A DNA stretch of 64,000 nucleotides, taken from NCBI RefSeq assembly GCF_020177575.1, contig NZ_JAHTBK010000001.1, positions 372,001 to 436,000 of the forward strand. The letters run 5' to 3'. Source of the stretch: Hasllibacter sp. MH4015. Lineage in GTDB: Bacteria; Pseudomonadota; Alphaproteobacteria; Rhodobacterales; Rhodobacteraceae. Below, in pieces: positions 18,210 to 26,405 of the stretch (position 1 is the stretch's first letter; each line of letters begins with the position of its first letter). Under the pieces are notes generated by a model that worked only from the letters and a program-made list of their open reading frames with translations, had not been told where the DNA came from and ran no database searches. The translations under genes were made by a program, and so were the position numbers.

Positions 18210-19178
18210 TTACACTTTGATGTTCACCAGCATCCGCATGATGACCATGTTGAGGCCAAGCATGACGGCCACCACGGCACAGGCGGGGATGAAGGCGGGG
18301 GTGTCGATCACCTCGGCGTAGTAATCGGGCTGCATGACATTGATGCCGATGAGCGCGAGGATCGGGAAAACCGACAGGAAGTTGCCGGACCACTTCGCCT
18401 CGGCCGTGATGGCCTTGACCTTGCGGAACAACTTGAAGCGGGCGCGGATCACGTCGGCGAGGCCTTGCAGGATCTCGGCCAGGTTGCCGCCCGATGTCTG
18501 CTGAATGCCCACGGCCACAGCGAGAAAGCGCATGTCCTGGAGGTCCAGTCGTTCAGCCATGGAACGGATTGATTCCGAGACGTCGCGGCCATAGGCGGCC
18601 TCATCGGCGATGATCCCCAGCTCCGACGCGATCGGGTCCGACATCTCGCGGCTGACCGTGTTGATCGCCGAAACGAAGGGATGACCCACGCGCAGCGAGC
18701 GCACCATCAATTCGACGGCGTCGGGCAATTGCTCCTCGATCAGGGCGATGCGCTTCTTGGCCTTGTTGTTGACCCAGACGAACACGCCGCCGACGCCGAA
18801 GACGATCGCGCACAGGATGCGCAGCGGCATGGATGCGCCTGTCAGGATGGTCAGCAAGAGAAACGCGAAGACCGCCACGCCCACCATCACAAGCATCAGC
18901 TGCTGCGGGGTAAACGCGATGTTCGCCTTCTGCGCCTTGTCAGCGATCAGCGTGTAGAAGGGCAGGGATATGGAGCCCTTGTGCTGGTCCATTTCCTTGC
19001 GGAGCTTGGCCAGGACGTCTTCGCGGGTCGATCCCTTCTCCAGCATGTTCAGGCGGCGGTTCACCCGCGCATTGAGGCTGATGGATTTTCCGAAGATCGC
19101 CAGATAGACCCCTTCGACCAGCATGATGATGCCGACGAAGATGCCGATATAGATCAATGGTTCAATGGACAGTTCCAT
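18210..19178 (-). CDS. tadB: Tad pilus inner-membrane platform protein TadB
   Basis: A 322-residue GspF-domain protein. An N-terminal membrane helix ('LIYIGIFVGIIMLVEGVYLAIF') is followed by a charged cytosolic segment, central helices, the T2SSF domain ('QLPDAVELMVRSLRVGHPFVSAINTVSREM', 'GIQQTSGGNLAEILQGLADVIR') and a C-terminal helix pair. It lies 12 bp downstream of cpaF and about 65 bp upstream of tadC, the canonical cpaF-tadB-tadC order. Confidence 0.95.
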   Translation of the reverse strand: MELSIEPLIYIGIFVGIIMLVEGVYLAIFGKSISLNARVNRRLNMLEKGSTREDVLAKLRKEMDQHKGSISLPFYTLIADKAQKANIAFTPQQLMLVMVGVAVFAFLLLTILTGASMPLRILCAIVFGVGGVFVWVNNKAKKRIALIEEQLPDAVELMVRSLRVGHPFVSAINTVSREMSDPIASELGIIADEAAYGRDVSESIRSMAERLDLQDMRFLAVAVGIQQTSGGNLAEILQGLADVIRARFKLFRKVKAITAEAKWSGNFLSVFPILALIGINVMQPDYYAEVIDTPAFIPACAVVAVMLGLNMVIMRMLVNIKV

Positions 19179-19190
19179 GGGCGCGCGTCC

Positions 19191-20657
19191 TTATTGAGCG
19201 GCAATCGGTTCGTAGATCGCGTTGGGCAGATCGTAGCCCCACTGGCGGAACCGTTCGGAGTAATGGGAGCGGACGCCACAGGCCGTGAAGTGGCCTTGGA
19301 TCGTACCATCGGGCATCAGGCCGGTGCGCTGAAAGCGGAACACCTCCTGCATCGAGATCACTTCCCCCTCCATCCCCGTCACTTCCGTGATGGAGACCAT
19401 CCGGCGCGAGCCGTCTTGCAGGCGGGAGGCCTGCACGATCAGGTGCACGGCGGAGGAGATCTGGGCACGCACGGCCTTCAGCGGCATCTCGATACCGGCC
19501 ATGGCGACCATGTTTTCAAGGCGCGAACAGGCGTCGCGCGCGTTGTTGGCGTGGATCGTGGTCATGGATCCGTCGTGGCCGGTGTTCATGGCCTGGAGCA
19601 TGTCGATCACTTCCTCGCCACGCGTTTCCCCCACGATGATACGGTCGGGACGCATACGCAGGGCGTTCCTCAGACAGTCGCGCTGGGTCACGGCGCCCTT
19701 GCCTTCCACGTTGGGCGGGCGGGATTCCATGCGGCCCACATGGACCTGTTGCAGTTGGAGTTCGGCCGTATCCTCGATCGTCAGGATGCGTTCGGAATTG
19801 TCGATGAACGAGCTGAGCGCGTTGAGCGTCGTCGTTTTACCCGAACCCGTACCGCCGGAGACGATGACGTTCAGGCGGCAGGCCACGGCAGCCTGGATAT
19901 ACGCCGCCATCTCTTCCGAGAAAGCGCCGAATTTCACCAGGTCATCAATGCCCAGTTTCTCTTTCTTGAACTTACGAATGGAGACCAGCGAGCCGTCCAC
20001 GGCCACCGGCGGCACCATCGCGTTGAAACGAGAGCCGTCTTTGAGGCGGGCGTCGACGTAGGGGTTCGATTCGTCGACGCGGCGACCCACGGCGGACACG
20101 ATCTTGTCGATGATCCGCAGAAGGTGGCGTTCATCCTTGAAGCGCACGTCGCTGAGCGTGAGTTTACCGGCGCGCTCCACGAACACCCGGTTGGGACCGT
20201 TGACGAGGATATCGTTGACGCCATCGTCCTTGAGAAGCGGTTCCAGCGGGCCGAGGCCCGTGACTTCGTCGAACAATTCCACGTTGAGGGTCTGACGATC
20301 CTCGCGGTTGAGCACGACGCCCATCTCGGACAGCTGTTCGCTCGTGATGGCCGTGATCTCCGAGCGCAGCTCGGATTCCTTGGCGCCTTCGAGGGCGGAC
20401 AGGTTGAGGTTGTCCAGAAGACGGTGATGCATCTCCGTCTTGATTTCATCGAGGCGCAGGCGGCGCTTCTTGTCCTTGTCGACCGCCGTTTCTTCCGCAG
20501 GCGTTGCCACGGGGGTGGCGGCGGTTGGTTTGCGGGCAACCTTCGGCGCGTGCGCATCGGGGCCGGGGGCGGCTTCAGGCTCGGGCGCGGCGGTCTTCTT
20601 GACCTCCGCGAGCGGTGCGACACCTGCCGCGGCGGACTTTTTATACTTTGAAAACAT
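19191..20657 (-). CDS. cpaF: Tad pilus assembly ATPase CpaF/TadA
   Basis: A secretion-type hexameric ATPase of 488 residues. An Ala/Pro-rich N-terminus precedes the conserved N-domain ('NDILVNGPNRVFVERAGKLTLSDVRF'), Walker A GGTGSGKTTT, an Asp box 'ILTIEDTAELQL' and a Walker B region 'RMRPDRIIVGETRGEEVIDMLQAMNTGH'. It powers Flp pilus polymerisation at the inner membrane. It lies 4 bp after cpaE and starts the ATPase-platform block. Confidence 0.97.
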   Translation of the reverse strand: MFSKYKKSAAAGVAPLAEVKKTAAPEPEAAPGPDAHAPKVARKPTAATPVATPAEETAVDKDKKRRLRLDEIKTEMHHRLLDNLNLSALEGAKESELRSEITAITSEQLSEMGVVLNREDRQTLNVELFDEVTGLGPLEPLLKDDGVNDILVNGPNRVFVERAGKLTLSDVRFKDERHLLRIIDKIVSAVGRRVDESNPYVDARLKDGSRFNAMVPPVAVDGSLVSIRKFKKEKLGIDDLVKFGAFSEEMAAYIQAAVACRLNVIVSGGTGSGKTTTLNALSSFIDNSERILTIEDTAELQLQQVHVGRMESRPPNVEGKGAVTQRDCLRNALRMRPDRIIVGETRGEEVIDMLQAMNTGHDGSMTTIHANNARDACSRLENMVAMAGIEMPLKAVRAQISSAVHLIVQASRLQDGSRRMVSITEVTGMEGEVISMQEVFRFQRTGLMPDGTIQGHFTACGVRSHYSERFRQWGYDLPNAIYEPIAAQ

Positions 20658-20661
20658 CTAC

Positions 20662-21924
20662 TTACCCTTTTGCCTGGGTGTCAGACACCATGGCCTTGTA
20701 CAAACCGTCGGACAGTTTCATGATCTCTTTGCGCAGGGGGTTTTTCTTGGCGGCTTCTGCCAAGGGCTCCCCGTTGTCGCCGGCCTGCATGACCAGCTTG
20801 CCGCCGTCGGGCAGCATGTTGGAGAAGGTGACGCCAAGGCTTTCGGCCATCTTTTTCATCCGGTTCTTGCCGTTGAGATCGGTCATGCCGGGCGCGCGGT
20901 TCAGGACGAACTGCACCTTTTCGAGGGGCAATTCCTCGGACCGGCAGGCCTTGATGAACCGCATCGCGTTCTGGGCCGAGCGCAGGTCAAGCTCCAGCGT
21001 AGTGAAGAACATGTCGGCGCGGTTGAGCACCGTTTCCGTCCACATCACGACGCTGCGCGGCATGTCGATGATGACGATGTCGAAGCATTCCGACGCGAGG
21101 TCCATGATCGCCGTGACCTCATCGGGGCCGATGATGTCGAGCGGGACGATTTCCGCCGGGGTCGTGAAGACCGACAGGCGATCTTCGAACCCGACCAGGG
21201 CCTGCTTGAACGCATCGACATCCATGTTCGTGGCGTCCTGGAGCAGCTCCAGCATGATTTCGCGTCGGGGCAGGTCCAGATATGTCGCGACCGAGCCGTG
21301 TTGCAGATCGAAGTCGATCAGGCAGACCGACGGCGGATTCTTCTTGTCGATATTGGCCAATTCCCACGCCATGTTCACGGCCAGGGTGGAGGCACCGGTG
21401 CCGCCGGCGAGGTTCTGGGTCGCGAAGATCGCGGCCTTCCCACCCAAACGCTGCCCGGTCACGGGGGCCGACGCCTCCGTCTGCTTGGCGGTCTGGAGCG
21501 GGGGCGGAGCCTCCGCCTCCTGCCGGATCTTCTCGATGGCGTCGTGGAGCGCGCCATCGGCAAGCGGGTAGGGGACGAAATCGTCCGCGCCCAAACGCAA
21601 CAACTCTCTCAAGCCAGCCGTCGTGAGGTTCTCGGGGATCAGGATAACCTTGATGTCCTTGGCGCGGGCGGCGTTGATCACCTCTCCCACGCGGCCAAGG
21701 TCGGCTTCATCCTGTTCGCGCACCGCAAGGGCCACGAATTCAAGGCCGCCCGGTTCGAGCGCACCCATGAAATCGCGCGCTTCCTCGAAGCCCAGATCGC
21801 CCCAGGCTTCGCCCAGTTCCGTTTCCATGTCTTCGATCAGCAGACCGAAGTGATGAACGTTGCTAGATACCGTGCATGCCACGATTGGCGCAGGTTCGGA
21901 TCGTAATGCCAGTCCGCTACTCAT
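20662..21924 (-). CDS. cpaE: Tad pilus localisation protein CpaE/TadZ
   Basis: A MinD/ParA-superfamily protein of 420 residues. An N-terminal atypical receiver-like domain (about 25-130, ending 'LLRLGADDFVPYPLADG') is followed by the ATPase domain, whose deviant P-loop 'GGTGASTLAVNMAWEL' lacks the usual Lys, as in TadZ proteins. 'VCLIDFDLQHGSVATYLDL' and 'FDIVIIDMPRSVVMWT' are the switch regions. In the family it marks where the pilus machine assembles. It begins a new transcription unit: a terminator and a hairpin-containing leader separate it from the OmpA gene upstream. Confidence 0.93.
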   Translation of the reverse strand: MSSGLALRSEPAPIVACTVSSNVHHFGLLIEDMETELGEAWGDLGFEEARDFMGALEPGGLEFVALAVREQDEADLGRVGEVINAARAKDIKVILIPENLTTAGLRELLRLGADDFVPYPLADGALHDAIEKIRQEAEAPPPLQTAKQTEASAPVTGQRLGGKAAIFATQNLAGGTGASTLAVNMAWELANIDKKNPPSVCLIDFDLQHGSVATYLDLPRREIMLELLQDATNMDVDAFKQALVGFEDRLSVFTTPAEIVPLDIIGPDEVTAIMDLASECFDIVIIDMPRSVVMWTETVLNRADMFFTTLELDLRSAQNAMRFIKACRSEELPLEKVQFVLNRAPGMTDLNGKNRMKKMAESLGVTFSNMLPDGGKLVMQAGDNGEPLAEAAKKNPLRKEIMKLSDGLYKAMVSDTQAKG

Positions 21925-21972
21925 TCCTCAAATTCCCAATCTGCCCGGATTACCCGGATCCATTCATTTGAC

Positions 21973-22011
21973 CCACGGTTGGCCTTGTTTGCTCGATCGG
22001 CCGATCCGTGG
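21973..22011 (-). promoter_or_regulatory. Hairpin in the cpaE leader
   Basis: CCACGG-TTGGCC (21973-21984) pairs with GGCCGAT-CCGTGG (21999-22011) around a short loop, with one bulge. It also contains the perfect palindrome GATCGGCCGATC (21995-22006). It lies about 50-90 bp upstream of the cpaE start and could be a leader structure or an operator. No T-run follows. Confidence 0.4.
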
Positions 22012-22155
22012 ACCCACAAGTCGCGGCATGACGCCTGCCATACCGGTCCTTCCCGAAGATGAACGTGCCGGGGAAAAACGGCGAGAATGGGACCTAAAAA
22101 AGGGATTACGTTTACAATTCGCGGGCTATCGCTTGGTTATGGCCGGATCGCGAAA

Positions 22156-22191
22156 CAAAGAAAAACCGCGCCAGGTGGGCCTGACGCGGTT
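22156..22191 (-). terminator. Intrinsic terminator after the OmpA lipoprotein gene
   Basis: A stem of AACCGCGCCAGG (22164-22175) with CCTGACGCGGTT (22180-22191), one mismatch and a 4-nt loop, is followed on the minus strand by TTTTTCTTTG. It lies 26 bp after the OmpA stop and so separates the rcpA-ompA unit from cpaE and the rest of the locus. Confidence 0.9.
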
Positions 22192-22216
22192 GATTTTGTT
22201 GAGTTTTCGGGGCCTG

Positions 22217-22864
22217 TCAGCCGCCGGCAGGGGCCGCACCACCCGCACCGCCGCCGCGATAGGTGCGGTAGATGATTTCGGCGTAGCGCCCATCAAGCAC
22301 CATGGGGTTATTGGCGACGAAGCCGGTCACTTCCGTGACGGTACGGCGATTCCTGACCTCCTGCCCCTCGGTTGGGACGATGGGCTGGGTTTCTCCGAGT
22401 GAGACGAGCGCCTCCAACCGATGGCGACTGATGCCCTGGCTCACCAGGTAGTTCACCGCCGCGCGCGCCCGGCGCAGGCCGAGGCGATGGTTGTAGGCCC
22501 GGCTGCCGACCGCATCGGTGTGCCCGTAGACCGAGAACCGAACCTCCGGGAAGTGGCGGATGAACTGCGCCTGCTGGCGAAGGATCGCCCGGGCGGTTTC
22601 ATCCAACGCGGCCGAGTTGAAGGCGAAGTTGATGGTTGTCGGCACCTCCTCGGCGAAGCGCAGGCCCAGGGCTTCTGCATAATGCAGCTCCCCGTTGTGG
22701 AAGGCGATATTGCGCGCCGTGGGCTCGCCGAAGCTGCCTTCATCCAGGTGGCTGCCGAGGGGGCGGCCGGTTTCAACCGGGTTCCAGCTGCCGCAACCCG
22801 TCAAGATGAGCATGGCGCTGAGACCGAGGCCGAGGATGGCGGGGGAGCGAAGGGGTTTGGTCAT
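22217..22864 (-). CDS. OmpA-family lipoprotein of the Tad locus (CpaD position)
   Basis: A 215-residue lipoprotein. The signal peptide ends in 'LILTGCG' (lipobox). The OmpA C-terminal domain spans about 80-180, with 'VPTTINFAFNSAALDETARAIL', 'VRFSVYGHTDAVGS', 'NHRLGLRRARAAVNYL' and 'RNRRTVTEV', which fits diaminopimelate binding. It occupies the place where caulobacters encode CpaD, so it may anchor the secretin to peptidoglycan. The tail is Gly/Ala-rich. ATG 22864 is 11 bp after the rcpA stop; the longer open frame upstream overlaps rcpA and is not used. Confidence 0.87.
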   Translation of the reverse strand: MTKPLRSPAILGLGLSAMLILTGCGSWNPVETGRPLGSHLDEGSFGEPTARNIAFHNGELHYAEALGLRFAEEVPTTINFAFNSAALDETARAILRQQAQFIRHFPEVRFSVYGHTDAVGSRAYNHRLGLRRARAAVNYLVSQGISRHRLEALVSLGETQPIVPTEGQEVRNRRTVTEVTGFVANNPMVLDGRYAEIIYRTYRGGGAGGAAPAGG

Positions 22865-22875
22865 CTGTCGTCTCC

Positions 22876-24279
22876 TCAATCCAGGACATAGCCGTAAGAG
22901 CCGGAGAAGTCCTGTTGGGCCACGTCGCCCGCGGGGGTTCCGGCGGCCGGTGCGGCACCGACCACGCTGCCCATGAAGAACAATTCCTGCTCGGTCGGGA
23001 TGCGAACCCGGTCGGTCGGAAGGGCCAGCGCCTCCCCCCGGACGGGGCTCACGAGATGTGCCGTGACGATCAGGACCAGTTCCGATTGCGACCGCTGGTA
23101 GGAGGCCGAGCGGAACAGCGCGCCGAGGACCGGAAGATCGCCGAGCCATGGAACTTCGCCCACGGAATTGCGGAAATCATCCTGCAAGAGGCCCGCGATC
23201 GCGAAACTTTCGCCGTCCCGCATTTCCACCGTGGTGGAGGCGGAGCGGGTATTGACCGCAGGCGCGCCCGTGGCGGCAATGATCTCACCGATCGAGGAGA
23301 TCTCGGCGCTCAGGCTGAGGTTGATGATGTCGTCGTCCACAACCGTGGGTGTGAAGGAGAGCTGGACACCGAAGGGCTTGAATTCGACGGTCGTGCCGCC
23401 GGATTCCGATTCCGTGGGGATCGGGAATTCGCCACCCGCCAGGAAATTCGCCGTCTGCCCGCTGAGTGCGGTCAGGTTCGGTTCGGCCAGCGTGCGGACC
23501 ATGCCGTTGCTTTCAAGGGCTTCCAGCAGGATCGAAAGCTGAAGGCCACCGGCGGAGAAGCTGACGCCGAGCCCGCCGTTGCGACCCTGCAAACCGCCCG
23601 GCACGTCGAAACCGTTGCCCAATTGCGTTGCGCCGTTGAGGCTGCCGGTCCCGGTGCTTTGGCCGAAATTGCCGGCCGTGGCGCCGATCCCCAGGGACGT
23701 GGAGAGTTCCTGGCGGACGGTGCGCTGCATTTCGGCGAAACGCACCTGCAACATCACCTGCTGCGTGCCACCGACCATCATCAGGTTGGACACGCCGCCC
23801 GGTGCATAGCGTTCGGCCAGCGCCATGGCGCGGTCGACAACCTGGCTGGACCCGACGGTCCCCGAAAGGACGATGCCGTCATTGGCGGTGCGAACCTCGA
23901 CCGGTTCACCGGGAAGGATTTCGCGCAGACGTTCGCGCAGTTCCGCGACATCGGGGACCACCTGGACCTCGACATTCGCGATCAGGGAGCCGTCGGCGCC
24001 AAGCAATGTCATCGTGGTGCGGCCCGGCGCGCGGCCCAAAACGTAGATCGACCGTTCCGAGAGTGTTGCGATGTCCGCGATCATCGGGTTCGCCACCGAA
24101 AGTTCGGCGAACAACATTTCACTTTCCACCACGACGGCGCGGTTCATCGGAACGCGCAAGGTGCCGGTGCTTTCGCCTTCGACGACGCGAAGCGCCTGGG
24201 CCTCAGCCGGGGCGGTGGGTTGAAAAAGAAGTGTGGCGCAGCCCAGAAGGCAAGCGCGCAAAAAACCTGTCATGCTCAT
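22876..24279 (-). CDS. cpaC: Tad pilus outer-membrane secretin RcpA/CpaC
   Basis: A 467-residue secretin with a signal peptide ('LLGCATLLFQPTAPAEAQA'). The N-terminal T2SS N0-like/BON region contains 'SIYVLGRAPGRTTMTLLGADGS', followed by 'QQVMLQVRFAEMQR' and the secretin domain ('LAEPNLTALSGQTANFLAGGEFPIP', 'GVQLSFTPTVVDDDIINLSL', 'VPWLGDLPVLGALFRS'). It forms the outer-membrane channel for the Flp pilus. It starts after the cpaB terminator and the DnaA-box cluster, so a promoter must lie in 24280-24513. Confidence 0.95.
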   Translation of the reverse strand: MSMTGFLRACLLGCATLLFQPTAPAEAQALRVVEGESTGTLRVPMNRAVVVESEMLFAELSVANPMIADIATLSERSIYVLGRAPGRTTMTLLGADGSLIANVEVQVVPDVAELRERLREILPGEPVEVRTANDGIVLSGTVGSSQVVDRAMALAERYAPGGVSNLMMVGGTQQVMLQVRFAEMQRTVRQELSTSLGIGATAGNFGQSTGTGSLNGATQLGNGFDVPGGLQGRNGGLGVSFSAGGLQLSILLEALESNGMVRTLAEPNLTALSGQTANFLAGGEFPIPTESESGGTTVEFKPFGVQLSFTPTVVDDDIINLSLSAEISSIGEIIAATGAPAVNTRSASTTVEMRDGESFAIAGLLQDDFRNSVGEVPWLGDLPVLGALFRSASYQRSQSELVLIVTAHLVSPVRGEALALPTDRVRIPTEQELFFMGSVVGAAPAAGTPAGDVAQQDFSGSYGYVLD

Positions 24280-24422
24280 GTTGTGACCTGCCTCTATGTC
24301 ACGGAATGGGCGTTGTCCTTATGGCCGCCCTTGGCCGCAATGTGCCTCAAATTACTTTTTCGGGCAAGAATCATTGTGTTGTGGGCCAAAGCTCATGTGC
24401 CATATCGAACACGGTCGGTGAT

Positions 24423-24495
24423 TTATCCACATGAAAAACGCGCCCCGAAATCGTCAGGGCGCGTTTGAAATCATGTGGATAAGTGCTGTGGATAA
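24423..24495. promoter_or_regulatory. Cluster of three perfect DnaA boxes
   Basis: TTATCCACA, the DnaA consensus, occurs exactly three times: plus strand at 24423-24431 and minus strand at 24474-24482 and 24487-24495. The first two are parts of a 12-bp perfect inverted repeat (24423-24434 with 24471-24482) that encloses the cpaB terminator hairpin. The cluster is in the 234-bp gap between cpaB and rcpA, in an otherwise GC-rich region. Confidence 0.8.
24432..24466 (-). terminator. Intrinsic terminator after cpaB
   Basis: A perfect 10-bp stem AAACGCGCCC (24436-24445) with GGGCGCGTTT (24457-24466) is followed on the minus strand by a run of five T. It lies 48 bp past the cpaB stop and is embedded between DnaA boxes, so it should uncouple rcpA from cpaB transcription. 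Confidence 0.9.
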
Positions 24496-24513
24496 CTTGG
24501 GCCGGTCGGGCCT

Positions 24514-25332
24514 TCAGTTGACGCAAGGCACCTGCGTGATGATCACGTCAGCGCCACGGCGATTGCGCACGGTGCACACTTCGGGGCCCTCAGCGATGAT
24601 TTCGACATCGCCCAGAAGTTCGCTGGTGGACACCTCGACCGTCTCGCTTTCCGTGATGTCCCCGACGCCCACAAGGGCAAGGGTGAGGGAGCCGGTCGAC
24701 TGCGCCTGGGTCAGGGCCGCCACGTCCTCGGGGCGGGCGGTGACGGTGATGGTGCGTGCGATGGTGGGGTTGTTGCGCTGCTCATCCGCGATCTGGTCGA
24801 CGGCGATGAGTTGGACGTTGGCGCGGATCAGGCGCGTCACGCCTTCGCCGCTGCGGCCGGTTCCGGTCCAGTAGATGTCGACGCGGTCGCCGGGGCGCAG
24901 GAAGCCCGACACGCCCGAGCTGACGTCGACACGCAGGGCGAGGGCGCGCATGCCCTCTTCCAGGCGGGAAGCGACGCCCGCATCCTCACCCGGCGCGGTG
25001 ACCTTGGCCAGGAGAACGGGCTCGTCCTGTTCCATGATCCGCACCACGGTGCGCAATTCGTCATTCTCGGGGAACAATTCCTCGATGGATGTGAAGGCGC
25101 CGAACGGCACGTGTTCGGCGGGCCAACGGATCAGGCTCACATCATCTTCGGTCAGGGTCTCGCCATACCGGACCTGACGATTGACGACGACCACCTGGGT
25201 CGTGGGCAGAATTGCGTTGCGCTGCTCGGCCAGGGCCGTCTGATATTGGTCGAAGCGATCCTTGGCGATCGACACGGCAAAGCCTGCCAGACCGACGCCA
25301 ACGGCCAGAACCAAGATAAATACGATACGCAT
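24514..25332 (-). CDS. cpaB: Flp pilus assembly protein CpaB/RcpC
   Basis: A 272-residue periplasmic protein with one N-terminal membrane helix ('IVFILVLAVGVGLAGFAVSIA'), a SAF domain ('VVVVNRQVRYGETLTEDDVSLIRWP') and the RcpC-type region ('ALRVDVSSGVSGFLRPGDRVDIYWTG'). It is thought to work with the secretin in pilus passage. ATG 25332 is preferred over GTG 25341 because AAGAGG lies 8 nt upstream of the ATG. It is followed by its own terminator. Confidence 0.93.
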   Translation of the reverse strand: MRIVFILVLAVGVGLAGFAVSIAKDRFDQYQTALAEQRNAILPTTQVVVVNRQVRYGETLTEDDVSLIRWPAEHVPFGAFTSIEELFPENDELRTVVRIMEQDEPVLLAKVTAPGEDAGVASRLEEGMRALALRVDVSSGVSGFLRPGDRVDIYWTGTGRSGEGVTRLIRANVQLIAVDQIADEQRNNPTIARTITVTARPEDVAALTQAQSTGSLTLALVGVGDITESETVEVSTSELLGDVEIIAEGPEVCTVRNRRGADVIITQVPCVN

Positions 25333-25536
25333 GTCACCCACCTCTTAAAAATCCCTTCGTGCCGAGACGATCTCGGCAACAAAGCTGGTTACACTCGATC
25401 TTTGTGTCCTGGAAATCGGGCAAAAACATGGTCATCCGGCGGAAAGTCAGCGGCGGCGGAGACCAAAATGGACGCCGCCGCACCCGGTTTCGGAGCGCGG
25501 CGGCGAGATCCGGAGAGCCCGTGCGGGCCGACAGGA

Positions 25537-25773
25537 TCAGGGGGTCGGCGCGACCGTGTCGGTGAACACCGTGTTGTTGGCGAACGGATCGTTCAGCGGA
25601 TCGGTGTCGGCGAGCGACTGGCCGATATCGTTGGACAGGTTCTCGACCCCGCCGGAGACGACGGAAATCACCGCCAGACCCAGGCCGACAAGTGCTGCGG
25701 TCAGGACGACCCAGTCGACGGTAACGGCGCCGGATTCGTCCGACAGGAAGTTTTTGAAGTGAGACAGAGCCAT
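25537..25773 (-). CDS. flp: Flp/Fap pilin, diverged copy
   Basis: A 78-residue Flp prepilin. A short leader 'MALSHFKNFLSDESG' precedes the processing site and the hydrophobic 'AVTVDWVVLTAALVGLGLAVISVVSG'. The mature N-terminus has Asp in place of the usual Glu at position 5, as in other rhodobacteral Flp proteins. The C-terminal part ends in a Thr/Pro tail. It differs from the twin copies upstream at the leader and a few internal positions (for example I for M in 'LAVISVV'), so it is an older paralogue. It lies about 200 bp before cpaB. Confidence 0.93.
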   Translation of the reverse strand: MALSHFKNFLSDESGAVTVDWVVLTAALVGLGLAVISVVSGGVENLSNDIGQSLADTDPLNDPFANNTVFTDTVAPTP

Positions 25774-25987
25774 GATTGGACCCCCTTGTATTTGTTTGAA
25801 TGGGACAATCCGCCGATCCGCGACGGGATCAGGCGGGGCGCTTTCTGCACCGGCGTTCTTTGGACGCGTGACGCTGTTTTCACGACTTGGCGGGGCAGGA
25901 ATGTGGCAATGCGGGGTCTGCCACCGCCCGTTTCGATCAAGGTTGAATCGATTTGGCGGGGAAGTGTTCGGGCATTGCGCCGCCTCA

Positions 25988-26023
25988 AACGAAAACCGCC
26001 GCGCCCGTTGCGGGGCGCGACGG
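25988..26023 (-). terminator. Terminator of the second flp copy, with a weakened stem
   Basis: An 11-bp GC-rich stem (25996-26006 with 26013-26023) is followed on the minus strand by TTTTCGTTTG, downstream of the flp at 26055-26282. It carries an A at 26020 where the twin has G, giving one mispair, so it should be slightly weaker than the other copy. Confidence 0.8.
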
Positions 26024-26054
26024 CTCGATCCTTGGCCAATGAAGGCCGGGAGGA

Positions 26055-26282
26055 TTAGGGGGTCGGCGTGACCGTGTCGGTGAAGACCGTGTTGTTGGCG
26101 AACGGATCCGTCAGCGGATCGGTGTCGGCCAGCGACTGACCGATGTCGGTGGACAGGTTCTCAACACCGCCGGACACGACCGACATAACGGCCAGGCCCA
26201 GGCCCACGAGGGCGGCGGTCAGAACAACCCAGTCAACCGTGACGGCGCCGGATTCGGATTTGATGAAGTTTGCGAGGTTCAT
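26055..26282 (-). CDS. flp: Flp/Fap pilin, twin copy
   Basis: A 75-residue prepilin: leader 'MNLANFIKSESG', then 'AVTVDWVVLTAALVGLGLAV', ending in 'TVTPTP'. It is identical in DNA and protein to the gene at 26718-26945. GGAG lies 8 nt before the ATG. The product is processed by the A24 peptidase at Gly before AVTVDW and forms the pilus fibre. It sits in the 477-bp duplicated block with its own upstream region and terminator, so it can be expressed independently of its twin. Confidence 0.95.
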   Translation of the reverse strand: MNLANFIKSESGAVTVDWVVLTAALVGLGLAVMSVVSGGVENLSTDIGQSLADTDPLTDPFANNTVFTDTVTPTP

Positions 26283-26386
26283 GTCAGTATCTCCAGTTTA
26301 ACATGTCGTGTTCAAGTTCGTTTCCAGGTGTCCGGGGCGAGGTCGTTCCTGACCCCGTGTCCCTGTGACAAGGAGAGGTATGGCGG

Positions 26387-26405
26387 CCAATCGGGGCGCG
26401 ATTGG
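26387..26405. promoter_or_regulatory. Dyad symmetry in the duplicated flp upstream region
   Basis: CCAATCG (26387-26393) and CGATTGG (26399-26405) form a 7-bp perfect inverted repeat with a 5-bp spacer, about 105 bp upstream of the flp ATG. It is repeated at 27050-27068 in the second copy. This is the size expected of a regulator site, but no regulator is identified. Confidence 0.4.

Noticed and set aside
18681-20651. 656-codon plus-strand frame opposite tadB and cpaF
   Set aside because: It spans two real genes and their junction on the other strand, with no recognisable domain.
22915-24468. 517-codon plus-strand frame opposite rcpA
   Set aside because: Antisense shadow of the secretin gene that runs through its terminator.
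24423-24495. Chromosome replication origin called outright
   Set aside because: DnaA boxes fit, but no dnaA, hemE, parAB or repABC gene and no long AT-rich unwinding region lie nearby. Kept as a hypothesis only.
25988-26023. Attachment site or IS end at the flp repeat edges
   Set aside because: No transposase, terminal inverted repeats or target-site duplication; the hairpins are terminators.
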